Positions 34,696 through 42,610 of a stretch of DNA of 64,000 bases are shown piece after piece. The translations under genes were made by a program, and so were the position numbers. The notes beneath the pieces were generated by a model. That model was not told the DNA's origin. It saw nothing but the letters and a program-made list of their open reading frames with translations, and did no database searches. Numbering within the stretch: the stretch's first letter is position 1; each line of letters opens with the position of its first letter. The DNA is from Planctomycetota bacterium. GTDB lineage: Bacteria; Planctomycetota; JAJSAM01. The stretch is from positions 62,001 through 126,000 of the forward strand of contig JAJSAM010000009.1 of the NCBI GenBank assembly GCA_024274785.1, in the 5' to 3' direction.

Positions 34696-35804
34696 TCCTC
34701 GTCCACCTCTCCCGGAACCTCGTAGGGGATGGCCACCCGGGATCCCTCCTCGGCGTCGGTGGTGATCACCAGGGAACCTCGCACGGTGCGCTCGAGCGCC
34801 TCCCCGGCGATGGTGACCTTGATCTCCCACTTGGCCGGGGTTTGCCGGCGGAGTTCCGTATCGAACATCCCGGAGGGGTCTTCGATACCGGTGACGGTGA
34901 GTGGCTTACCGTCATCGCGGTAGACGTAGATGTTCCTGGTGATTGGCTCTCCGGATTGAAGTCGCGGGTAGTAGAGTCGTTCCGGCACGACGAGGACGCT
35001 CTGGCGCACGGAGCCGATTACGTTCAGCGTCAGGTGCGGATCGCGCAAGCTGTTGGTGTAGACGGTCACCTTCTCGCTGAAGTCCCGCGAGTCGAAAGAG
35101 GGGCCGAAGGTGAGGTCGATCCGGTACCCGGCCAGCTTCGAGGTGGTGGGGAGGGCCGTGACCTCGGCGACCAGATCCGGTTTGCTCGTCCGCACCTCCT
35201 TGATCCGGAGGTCGAATCCGGGGCGCATCACCCGGACGAAGAAGTGTCCCGTAACCGCCCCGGCCGACCGCGTGGCGCGGACCACGAGAACGATCGGATC
35301 CAGCGCCGCGTCGGCGATCACCGTGCAGGAGATCGGGTACTTCGCCACCGGGTGGGTCTTGCTGTTCGTGTACACCTCGACCGTCTTCTCCCGCCGGCCG
35401 GCCAGGGTGCCGGAATTCAGGGTGACCTCGAGGGTCCCGCGGCCACCGGGCTCGATGGTCTTGCTCGAGAGCAGCGCGGCGGCGCACCCGCAGTGGGTCC
35501 TCACTTTCGTGATGGTGAGCGGGGCCTTGCCGGCGTTGTAGAAGATCGCGGTGTGCGAACTCATCGTGTTCTTTTCCCGCATTCCGAAGTAGTGGCCGTC
35601 CGCGGTGAAAACGAGGCGGGGCTCGTCGCCCGCAAGCACCGGCGGGCCGGGGTCGGGATCGATGGTCGGTGCCGTCGCCTGCTTCGGTAAGTCTCGGGGC
35701 GCCGGCTCGGGTTCGGGAATCGGCCCCGGCCCCGAAGCGTTCGGTGCAACGCATCCGAACAGGGAGATGCAGATCGCGAGCAGGAAGAGCAGCGTGCGGG
35801 ACAT
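34692..35804 (-). CDS. DUF1573 (ASH-like) lipoprotein
   Basis: 370 aa with a lipoprotein signal (LAICISLFGC, Cys18). A Pro-rich linker leads to a DUF1573 domain with its signature NAGKAPLTITKVRTHCGCAA (about residues 90-110). A second beta-sandwich repeat follows (VVPERLYYPRLQSGEPITR, KPLTVTGIEDPSG). These immunoglobulin-like domains are common in Bacteroidota and Planctomycetota envelope proteins, and their ligands are unknown. It is the first gene of a pair with the multiheme lipoprotein, so the two products may act together at the same membrane. Confidence 0.85.
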   Translation of the reverse strand: MSRTLLFLLAICISLFGCVAPNASGPGPIPEPEPAPRDLPKQATAPTIDPDPGPPVLAGDEPRLVFTADGHYFGMREKNTMSSHTAIFYNAGKAPLTITKVRTHCGCAAALLSSKTIEPGGRGTLEVTLNSGTLAGRREKTVEVYTNSKTHPVAKYPISCTVIADAALDPIVLVVRATRSAGAVTGHFFVRVMRPGFDLRIKEVRTSKPDLVAEVTALPTTSKLAGYRIDLTFGPSFDSRDFSEKVTVYTNSLRDPHLTLNVIGSVRQSVLVVPERLYYPRLQSGEPITRNIYVYRDDGKPLTVTGIEDPSGMFDTELRRQTPAKWEIKVTIAGEALERTVRGSLVITTDAEEGSRVAIPYEVPGEVDEE

Positions 35805-35839
35805 TCATCCCCCCCAGGTTCGGGTGGCGCCTTGGACGC

Positions 35840-36517
35840 CTACCAGAAGTACCATTCTCCGGTCTGCAGCACGTAGATCCAAAGGGCCAGGTTGGTGATC
35901 GCGTGGGCCCAGATGATCGGCCCCATCCGCTTTTCGCGATAGAGCACGAAACACATCAGCGCGGAGTAGAGCCCGCCGCGGAGCCAGCGGTGGTGGGTGA
36001 TGGCCATGGTCACGACCACACCAACGAAGGCCCAGAGCTTGTAGCGACCGATCGGTAGACTCTTCCAGTCGTCGCTGTCCTCGAGTTGGGCGTCGAACCA
36101 GCGGAGCAGGAACGATCGCAGGAAGAGTTCCTCGAAGACGGGCACGAGCAGAGCGGCCTCCGCCATGCGTATGGCGACGATCGCCGTGAACCACTCGTCT
36201 CCGGCGCCGTGGGGATCGAAGGTGGAAGGGGATCCGATCTTCGGGAGGAACGAAAGCGCCTCCTCCGGAAGGACCCACATGGCAAACCCGGCAAACCCCG
36301 CGGCAATGCCGAGCAAGGAGGGTTTCAGGTCGAGTTCCGGATAATCCCCGGCCTTCCAGAAGAACAGCACCGCGATCGTAACCAGCGCCGCCCGGACGGG
36401 ATAGGAGATGTATGCGAAAGACGTGATCTGCCCGGCGACCGCGGTGATGACGAGGAACAGGAGATAGGGCCCGAGATAGGGCACAATATCGGAGTAGCCT
36501 CTCTTTCCCTCTGTCAT
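35840..36517 (-). CDS. CPBP/CAAX-type intramembrane metalloprotease homologue
   Basis: 225 aa with about six hydrophobic segments. The conserved motifs of the CPBP (Abi/Rce1) family are present: the glutamate pair Glu129-Glu130 in VFEELFLRSFLLR, the histidines in AITHHRW, and WAHAITN near the C-terminus. The overall pattern is close to the exosortase-associated CAAX-protease-related proteins of PEP-CTERM systems, but no exosortase gene is nearby. Substrate unknown; intramembrane proteolysis is inferred. It is divergent from the Nudix gene with only 38 bp between starts. Confidence 0.8.
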   Translation of the reverse strand: MTEGKRGYSDIVPYLGPYLLFLVITAVAGQITSFAYISYPVRAALVTIAVLFFWKAGDYPELDLKPSLLGIAAGFAGFAMWVLPEEALSFLPKIGSPSTFDPHGAGDEWFTAIVAIRMAEAALLVPVFEELFLRSFLLRWFDAQLEDSDDWKSLPIGRYKLWAFVGVVVTMAITHHRWLRGGLYSALMCFVLYREKRMGPIIWAHAITNLALWIYVLQTGEWYFW

Positions 36518-36555
36518 GGGGAGGGAGGATAACCGGGCTTTCTGGAGAGCGCCAG

Positions 36556-37158
36556 ATGGAGTTTGTTTACGTCATCAAGAGGTTTGACCTGTTCGACCTG
36601 GCGTTTCCACACGGGTTTCGCCGGCCGTGGGAGGTCCCCCTCGACGACTGGATCGATCGGATCCGTTCCCGAGGCTTCTTCGTGGAGCGCCGGCACGCCG
36701 AATCAGACTCCACGATGAAGCAGATCATCCCCTACTGCGTGCTGATGCGGGACGACTCCATCTTTGTGCTGCGCCGCAAGGAACGGGGCGGGGAATCGCG
36801 CCTGTTCAACCTGCACTCCATCGGTGTGGGTGGGCATATCAACCCGGTGGATGGCGCCCGGGATCCTCTCCTCGCCGGACTCGAGCGTGAACTCGAGGAA
36901 GAGGTCGAGATCGACGGCAACTTCCTGGCCGACCCCCTTGGCGTCATCAACGACGAGAGCCAGGCGGTGGGCTCGGTGCACTTCGGCATGGTCTACGGCA
37001 TCAAGCCGGAAGGCGATGTCCGCGTGCGCGAGGTCGATCAACTGGAGGGGGAGTGGGTCTCCACCGAGCAACTCGTCCGCCGCGTCAGGGCCGAGCGGGA
37101 ATCGTTCGAAAGCTGGTCGGCGCTGATCATTGATCGGATCCGGGAAATCGTGCAATAG
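36556..37158 (+). CDS. Nudix hydrolase-like protein
   Basis: 200 aa. An N-terminal ~60-residue extension (MEFVYVIKRFDLFDL onward) precedes a Nudix domain with VLRRKERGGESRLFN and the box region SIGVGGHINPVDGARDP followed by LERELEEEVEI. The core REUxEExxU glutamates are present, but the loop between the first Gly and the REL helix is longer than the canonical GX5EX7 spacing. That pattern belongs to the subgroup with the GVGGHI motif. Substrate unknown, probably a nucleoside diphosphate derivative. GGAG precedes the ATG at 36556. Confidence 0.82.
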   Translation: MEFVYVIKRFDLFDLAFPHGFRRPWEVPLDDWIDRIRSRGFFVERRHAESDSTMKQIIPYCVLMRDDSIFVLRRKERGGESRLFNLHSIGVGGHINPVDGARDPLLAGLERELEEEVEIDGNFLADPLGVINDESQAVGSVHFGMVYGIKPEGDVRVREVDQLEGEWVSTEQLVRRVRAERESFESWSALIIDRIREIVQ

Positions 37159-37258
37159 CCCGAACCACCTTGTGGGATGCCCTGGAGCGCCGCAAGCCCG
37201 GTGCCTCGCGCAACCCGGTGGCCGTCCAGCTCTGACGTCGGCCGGCGGCTCTTCGCCC

Positions 37259-38398
37259 TCAGTTCACTTCGAAGAACTTCTCGATGGCCACCAGGTTCTC
37301 CGCGTGGTCCCGGCGAATGACCACGTCGTCCTCGATACGGATGCCTCCGATTCCGGGGTAGTAAAGACCCGGCTCCACCGTCACGATCATGCCTTCCTTC
37401 ATGGTCTCATCGACGCCGCCGATCCGCGGTGGCTCGTGAACGTCGAGACCCACGCCGTGACCGGTGCCGTGGAAGAAGCCGTGCATCTTGCCGTTCGCCT
37501 CGCCGGTTTCGAATCCACGGTTCTTGAAGACGTCCTTGATGGCGGTGTGCACCTCTTTCGCATTGATCCCGGCCTTCAGGCGATCACATCCGAGTTGCTG
37601 TGCCTCCTTCACCGCCTCCCACATCTCTTTCACCTTCGCAGACGGCTTGCCACGCACGACGGTGCGTGTGATGTCCGCGTGGTAGCCCGACGAGGTGTGG
37701 CAGGGGAAAACGTCGAAGATCACCGGCCAGCCGGCGCGGAGCGGGCCGGAGCCGCGATCGTGCGGATCGCAGGCCTGCTCACCGCCGGCGACGATGGTGT
37801 GACGGCCTTCGAGTCCCCGTTCCATCAGGGCGCTGTCGACGACGAAACGTACGCTTTCCGAGGTGAGCGCCTTGCCGTTCAGATAAAGCTTTCCGGCTCG
37901 CGGCCTGCTCTTTCGCAACTGGTCGATGCCGAGGTGTATCGCCTCGGCGGTGAGGCGGGCGGCCTCACGCACCGCGTCGATCTCATCCTCGTTCTTGATG
38001 ACCCGGTCCGGCCAGAAGGGGGGCATGACCGCCTTGATCCTGATGCCGTTGCGACGCATGCGGTCGGCGACGAAAACGGGAAAGTCGTGCGGCACTCGCG
38101 CCCGCGTCACGCCCTTCTCCTTGAGCGCTTCGATCAGGATGTCCGCCATGCCGGCGGGTTTGCCGGTGCGCTTCTTCAGGCGCTTTGCGTACTTCGACAT
38201 CGGGAGGACGGACTGGACCTTCGCCTCCGAACGGGCGCGGCCGATCTCAAGGTCGCTCGCGATGATGTACTTGCGCCAGCCGATCTGGAAGAAAGGGAAC
38301 GGGTCCGGCGCGAAGAACCGGGTTGCGTACAACAGGTCCTTGTTCTGCTCGCTCCCGGCGAGGATGACGTGCGCTTCCTTCTCGGCCTTCTTGCTCAT
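37259..38398 (-). CDS. M24-family metallopeptidase (Xaa-Pro aminopeptidase-like)
   Basis: 379 aa from the ATG at 38398, with AAGGAGG 9 nt upstream. An N-terminal creatinase-like domain (to about residue 140) precedes the pita-bread catalytic domain. The five metal ligands are recognisable: Asp in VIFDVFP, Asp in HADITRTVV, His in GTGHGVGLD, Glu in TVEPGLYY and Glu in RIEDDVV. It should remove N-terminal residues before proline in the cytoplasm with two divalent metals. The last gene of a two-gene minus-strand unit with the HEAT/hydrolase-like gene (25 bp apart). Confidence 0.9.
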   Translation of the reverse strand: MSKKAEKEAHVILAGSEQNKDLLYATRFFAPDPFPFFQIGWRKYIIASDLEIGRARSEAKVQSVLPMSKYAKRLKKRTGKPAGMADILIEALKEKGVTRARVPHDFPVFVADRMRRNGIRIKAVMPPFWPDRVIKNEDEIDAVREAARLTAEAIHLGIDQLRKSRPRAGKLYLNGKALTSESVRFVVDSALMERGLEGRHTIVAGGEQACDPHDRGSGPLRAGWPVIFDVFPCHTSSGYHADITRTVVRGKPSAKVKEMWEAVKEAQQLGCDRLKAGINAKEVHTAIKDVFKNRGFETGEANGKMHGFFHGTGHGVGLDVHEPPRIGGVDETMKEGMIVTVEPGLYYPGIGGIRIEDDVVIRRDHAENLVAIEKFFEVN

Positions 38399-38423
38399 GG
38401 GGGCAGTCCTCCTTCGACGGATC

Positions 38424-39953
38424 CTACCTGAGACCGTGGTAGTCGAGGAAACCCTCGATGATCCGGTAGAACTCCGCGTACTCGGAGATGTAGGGGAATC
38501 CACGCGACTCGTGCATGACCGCGATCACGTTGTTCGGGAAGTGGCGGCGGATCAGCTCCGCTTCGGGGAAGCCCGAGAGGCGGCTCGCGCCCCCGAAGAA
38601 GAAGAGAATCGGGGTCTCGATTTTCGCCCGTGGATTGAAGCGCAGGTCGGGGACGGTGACGAACCCCTGGGGATCACGGGCCCGCGTCCACAGGAGGAAT
38701 GCGTTGCTGTCCCGGGAGTCCATCTGCCTGGCGGTGAGCATGACCCGGGCGATCTGGCGATGGGCGGCCTCGTTGTGTTCGACATCGTTCCGGCTGGTGA
38801 GGGTCCGGGCCACCCAGCGCTCGGCGGGATTGGGCGACCGCGACAGGCGTCCGAGGGCCATCGCGTACGAGCGCACGTCGATGAAACCGTTCAGGATGAT
38901 CACCGCCGCGGTCCGCTTCTTGTACCGGATGGCGTAGCGCTCGGCGATCCATCCCGTGGCGCCCTCGGCCAGAATGACCACGCGGTTTTTTCCCAGCTCG
39001 AGACGGAGTTCCTCGAGGGCCTTCACGAGGTTGCCCACCGGGTAGGTCGGTGCGGCGCCGCCGTATCCGCTCTGCCCGGTGAGCTCCTGGATGCGTGGCA
39101 GGCGGACGTACGTCACCCGGGCGTACTTCGCCAGGTCGTCGAGGTAGGGCCGGTACACGTCGTGGGTCCAGCCGAGCGGGGCCAGGATGAAGATGTCGAG
39201 CAGCGGCTTGCCGGTTTCGCTGGTGCGCGGCGGGACGGTGATGGTCTCGAGAGGCAGCTTTCCGAGCTTGCGGCGCTTCACTTCCTCGTCGAGGCCCTGC
39301 AGCGCCGCGGTATCCCGGTTCCGCTTCCACCAGTCCGCCCACATCTTCGCGTTCCGTCCGAAGTTCTGTCCGGTCACGCTGCGCAGGGTGTACGCGATGT
39401 TTGCCGCGACACGCAGATCCTTCTCTTTCGAGAGCGTCGCAATCAGTGCTTCGAGCGACTCCTTCGAGACGATCTCCCGCAGCGCGATCGCGGCCATCCG
39501 CCGGACTCGCCAGTCGGGATCGGCCAGCCCCTCCACGAGCGCTTCGGCATCGCCCTTTTCCGGGGAGAGTGCGAAGGCCAGCGCGATGCCTTCCCGGACG
39601 ATGAATTCGTCGTGCGTGATCAGATCGAGTCGGAGCTCGGCGCGCAGGGCCGGCGTGGTCACCCCCGCCAGCTTCTCCGCGGCGAGCCCGCGGATGTACC
39701 AGTGCTTGTCGGTCAGGAGCTTGCGGAGCGGTGGCAGCGAGCGGGGATTCTCGAGGTCGAGCAGATCGAACGCGCGCGCCCTGCGATCCAGGGAGCCGGA
39801 TTCCATGAAGTCATCGAACCGCTTGAGGATCTTCTCGTAGCCATCGCCCTCGGCGTGCACGGCGCCGCCGGCGAGAGGGAGCAGGAGCAGCAGGAGCAGC
39901 AGGAGCAGCAGGAGCAGCAGGAGCAGCAGGAGCAGGGGGATCGAGCGTCGCAC
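38424..39953 (-). CDS. Exported HEAT-repeat protein with alpha/beta-hydrolase-like C-terminal domain
   Basis: 509 aa from a GTG at 39953. The signal peptide core is 19 consecutive leucines encoded by a 9-bp tandem repeat. Residues about 35-200 contain HEAT repeats (FIVREGIALAFALSPE, PDWRVRRMAAIALREI) and the W-x-D-W-W-K end motif. The C-terminal ~270 residues follow an alpha/beta-hydrolase plan (LLDIFILAPLGWTHDVYRPY, VVILAEGATGWIAERYA, ETPILFFFGGASRLSGF, HESRGFPYISEY). At the nucleophile elbow the expected GxSxG reads EGATG, so the serine is absent and the domain may be non-enzymatic. There is no Shine-Dalgarno sequence, and TATGAT lies 6 nt upstream of the GTG. The ATG at 39964 is in another frame. 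Confidence 0.75.
   Translation of the reverse strand: MRRSIPLLLLLLLLLLLLLLLLLLLPLAGGAVHAEGDGYEKILKRFDDFMESGSLDRRARAFDLLDLENPRSLPPLRKLLTDKHWYIRGLAAEKLAGVTTPALRAELRLDLITHDEFIVREGIALAFALSPEKGDAEALVEGLADPDWRVRRMAAIALREIVSKESLEALIATLSKEKDLRVAANIAYTLRSVTGQNFGRNAKMWADWWKRNRDTAALQGLDEEVKRRKLGKLPLETITVPPRTSETGKPLLDIFILAPLGWTHDVYRPYLDDLAKYARVTYVRLPRIQELTGQSGYGGAAPTYPVGNLVKALEELRLELGKNRVVILAEGATGWIAERYAIRYKKRTAAVIILNGFIDVRSYAMALGRLSRSPNPAERWVARTLTSRNDVEHNEAAHRQIARVMLTARQMDSRDSNAFLLWTRARDPQGFVTVPDLRFNPRAKIETPILFFFGGASRLSGFPEAELIRRHFPNNVIAVMHESRGFPYISEYAEFYRIIEGFLDYHGLR
39879..39935. repeat. 9-bp tandem repeat encoding the poly-Leu signal peptide
   Basis: Five full GAGCAGCAG units with partial units on each side encode, on the minus strand, the Leu-Leu-Leu codon triplets CTG CTG CTC. 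Loss or gain of units would lengthen or shorten the hydrophobic core by three residues without a frameshift. Confidence 0.9.
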
Positions 39954-39959
39954 TGCGCT

Positions 39960-39965
39960 ATCATA
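39960..39965 (-). promoter_or_regulatory. Possible -10 element for the HEAT/hydrolase-like gene
   Basis: TATGAT on the minus strand lies 6 nt before the GTG at 39953. A start site 7 nt downstream falls on the start codon, implying a leaderless mRNA. The -35 position holds AAAAAG, a poor match. Confidence 0.35.
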
Positions 39966-40043
39966 ACACGGGTCGAAATGACCTTTTTCATTGGGCCCTC
40001 AGAAGGCGCCTGCTAAGGTCCGTTTCCCCCGAAACCGTTTACG

Positions 40044-40877
40044 GTGAACACCTTGCGTTCTGCCCGATTCAAGCTCGCCCAACTCCGGAAGACCCTTGGC
40101 GCTCTGACTGATCTCGCGGTCGCCTTCTCCGGAGGCGTGGACAGCACTTTCCTCGCCGCGGTTGCGAACGAGGTGCTTGGTGACCGGGCCGTGGCGATCA
40201 CCGGCAGCTCGGACAGCCTGGCCGGATCGGAGTACGACGATGCGGTCTCTCTCGCCGTCCGGATCGGCATCCGGCACGATGTCCTCGAAACCAGGGAGAT
40301 GTCCGTCCCGGGCTATGTCGAGAACTCCCCGGACCGCTGCTACTTCTGCAAGAATGAACTCTTTGCGCGGTTGCGCGAGTACTGCGACCGTCACGGCATC
40401 GAGAACATCGCCGACGGCACCAACTTCGACGACCTCGGCGATCACCGGCCCGGCGCGCGCGCCGCGAAGGAGCACGGGGTGCTTTCGCCGCTGCGGGACG
40501 CCGGCCTGGCCAAGGCGGAGATCCGCGAGTTGACCCGCGAAGTTTACGACCTGCCCACCTGGGATAAGCCGGAGTTGGCGTGCCTCTCGAGCCGCATCCC
40601 GTACGGCACTCCGGTGACGACCGAACGCCTCGCCATGATCGAGCGGGCGGAAGCCGGGCTCCGGGATCTGGGGTTCTCGGAAATCCGCGTTCGGCACCAC
40701 CGGGAGGTGGCCCGGCTCGAAATGGGGCCCGCTGAAATCGACGCTCTGCTCGAACCCGGGATGCGGGAGCGGGCGAGCCGCGCGGTCAAGGCGGCCGGTT
40801 TCCGCTTCGTCGCGGTGGAACTCGAAGGGTACCGTCGGGGCAGCATGAACGCCGACGACGGTGGAGGGAACGGCTGA
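40044..40877 (+). CDS. larE: ATP-dependent sacrificial sulfur transferase LarE
   Basis: 277 aa from the GTG at 40044. The PP-loop SGGVDS (residues 29-34) binds ATP. The conserved PELACLSSRIPYG places Cys180 at the position of the sacrificial cysteine of Lactobacillus LarE, which gives up its sulfur to the nickel-pincer cofactor precursor. CYFCKNELF and DGTNFDDLGDHRPG are further family motifs. LarE normally works with LarB and LarC, neither of which is in this window. The next gene overlaps by 1 bp and encodes a small membrane protein. Confidence 0.88.
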   Translation: MNTLRSARFKLAQLRKTLGALTDLAVAFSGGVDSTFLAAVANEVLGDRAVAITGSSDSLAGSEYDDAVSLAVRIGIRHDVLETREMSVPGYVENSPDRCYFCKNELFARLREYCDRHGIENIADGTNFDDLGDHRPGARAAKEHGVLSPLRDAGLAKAEIRELTREVYDLPTWDKPELACLSSRIPYGTPVTTERLAMIERAEAGLRDLGFSEIRVRHHREVARLEMGPAEIDALLEPGMRERASRAVKAAGFRFVAVELEGYRRGSMNADDGGGNG

Positions 40878-41317
40878 TGAGCAAGTGGGTCATCGGACTC
40901 TTGATCCTGATCTTCCTCGCGCTGGTGGCGAACCTCGTGTTCGTCGCCTTGCAGAACCGGTCGTTCGTTGACATCGCGATGGTGCCCTACGGGCTCTTCG
41001 GCATCCTGGTCCTGGCGGATGCGCTCGTTTCCGTCGCCGGATTCCTCTTCGTCATGAAGGCGAACCATCACCACGAGAAGTCGGCGTTCCTCTGGGCCCG
41101 GCGGGCCTACTTCGCCACCTTTGTCGTCATCGTTCTCCTGGCCATGGCACCCTGGCTGTTCTTCGAGGTGGGGGGTGGCAAGGAGAATGCGAGCCGCGCG
41201 GACGCGCTCATCAACGCGTCCATCATGCTGCTCATCTTCGGTGTTCCCGTCGGACTGTTCACGATGGCTTTCTACCGCGAGTTTCGTCGGATCGCCGGTG
41301 GCGGCAGCGAGCGCTGA
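40877..41317 (+). CDS. Small four-helix integral membrane protein, unknown function
   Basis: 146 aa with about four hydrophobic segments: about residues 5-27, 38-60, 76-97 and 110-133. A short His-rich loop (ANHHHEKS, about residues 62-69) lies between helices 2 and 3, and the C-terminal tail is basic. TGATG overlaps join it to larE upstream and to the methyltransferase gene downstream, so the three are translationally coupled. The His cluster could bind a metal, but no family is recognised. Confidence 0.65.
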   Translation: MSKWVIGLLILIFLALVANLVFVALQNRSFVDIAMVPYGLFGILVLADALVSVAGFLFVMKANHHHEKSAFLWARRAYFATFVVIVLLAMAPWLFFEVGGGKENASRADALINASIMLLIFGVPVGLFTMAFYREFRRIAGGGSER

Positions 41318-42504
41318 TGGATGAGGTCACACTGAGGAAGGGACGAGCCCGGCCGGTGTGGGCCGGACACCCCTGGGTGATGTCCGGGGCCATCGCGAAA
41401 GTGGCCGGGGAGCCATCCGCCGGCGACACCGTGCTGGTTTGCGATCACGCGGGAGCCTGGATCGGGAAAGGACTCTTCTCTCCGCAGTCACGGATCCGCG
41501 TGAGGATGCTGACTCGCGATCCTGATGAGGAGATCGACGATGGGTTCTTCCGCCGTCGGATCCGGCGCGCGGTGGACCTCCGCGCGGAACTTCGGCTGCC
41601 TTCGGGGGAGACAAACGCCTTTCGGCTGATTCACGGAGATGGGGACCAACTGCCCGGAATCGTCGCCGATCAGTACGGCGACTTCCTGGTGCTGCAGATC
41701 ACCGTGGCCGGGATGGAGAGGCGCCGCGGTGCATTCGCGGCGGCTCTCCTCGAGGAGAGCTCCGCGCGCGGTGTGCTGCTCGATCCGGTCCCCGCCATTG
41801 CCCAAAAGGAAGGGATTGCGGGTGAGGGAGGCCACCTCGCCGGTGAGGAGCTTCCTGCGGAGATCGAGATCAGGGAGTGTGGCGTCCGGATGGTCGTTGA
41901 TCCCCGCAAGGGGCAGAAGACCGGTCACTTTGCGGATCATCGTGAGAATCGGGCTCTCGTCGGGAGGCTCATCCGGGGCGGGCGAGTGCTCGACTGCTTC
42001 ACCGGCACGGGGGGGTTCGCGCTGGCGGCGGCGCTGGGCGGCGCCGAGGAGGTGCTGGCCCTCGATTCGTCGCCGGTCGCCGTGGCCGCGGCAGAGCGGA
42101 ATGCGGCGCTGAACGGGGTTGCGGGCCGAGTGTCCTGCGAGCGCGGGGATGTCTTCAGGATGCTGCGGAGCTTTCTGCGGGAGGGGCGGCGCTTCGATGC
42201 GGTGGTGCTCGATCCGCCCTCGATGGCCCGCCGCCGGTCCGACCTGGCGAGGGCGAAGAGGGGCTACAAGGAGCTGAACCTCCGGGCGTTGAAGCTCCTC
42301 GAGCCGGGTGGGTTTCTGTTTTCGGCGAGTTGCACCGGCATTCTCGGCCGCGAGGACTTCGACCTCATGCTCCGCGAGGCGGCCATCGATGCGAAACGCG
42401 ACCTGGTGATCACGCACGAGGCGGGCCAGGCGCCGGACCACCCGTGGCCGGTGCACGTGCCGGAGGCACGGTACCTGAAGTTCCGCGCAGGCCGCGTGTC
42501 CTGA
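41317..42504 (+). CDS. Class I SAM-dependent rRNA methyltransferase, RlmI-like
   Basis: 395 aa. An N-terminal PUA domain (GRARPVWAGHPWVMSGAI, about residues 1-80) is followed by an EEHEE-type linker region and a Rossmann methyltransferase domain. The latter has LDCFTGTGGFALAAALGG (SAM motif I), LALDSS and VVLDPPSMARRRSD (motif IV). This architecture matches RlmI/RlmK, which make 5-methylcytosine or related marks in 23S rRNA. It is coupled to the membrane-protein gene by a 1-bp overlap. After the stop codon comes copy C of the hairpin element. Confidence 0.87.
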   Translation: MDEVTLRKGRARPVWAGHPWVMSGAIAKVAGEPSAGDTVLVCDHAGAWIGKGLFSPQSRIRVRMLTRDPDEEIDDGFFRRRIRRAVDLRAELRLPSGETNAFRLIHGDGDQLPGIVADQYGDFLVLQITVAGMERRRGAFAAALLEESSARGVLLDPVPAIAQKEGIAGEGGHLAGEELPAEIEIRECGVRMVVDPRKGQKTGHFADHRENRALVGRLIRGGRVLDCFTGTGGFALAAALGGAEEVLALDSSPVAVAAAERNAALNGVAGRVSCERGDVFRMLRSFLREGRRFDAVVLDPPSMARRRSDLARAKRGYKELNLRALKLLEPGGFLFSASCTGILGREDFDLMLREAAIDAKRDLVITHEAGQAPDHPWPVHVPEARYLKFRAGRVS

Positions 42505-42532
42505 ACCGAGCGCTGGCGCCGCGTCGGTCCCG

Positions 42533-42584
42533 GTGCGGTCGCCGTTGGTGGTGCGCGGCTGAGACGGCGCTTGTCCGGGAGGTG
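42533..42584. repeat. Dispersed hairpin element, copy C
   Basis: GTGCGGTCGCCGTTGGT (42533-42549) and, 24 nt from its start, a stem GGCTGAG (42557-42563)/CTTGTCC (42570-42576) around ACGGCG. Six of seven positions pair, two as G-U. It lies between convergent genes, like copy B. Confidence 0.55.
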
Positions 42585-42610
42585 GTTGCCCCGGTTGCCC
42601 CGGAGCCGGG

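Noticed and set aside
39879-39935. CRISPR-like direct repeats
   Set aside because: The units are contiguous 9-mers with no spacers and lie inside a signal-peptide coding sequence.
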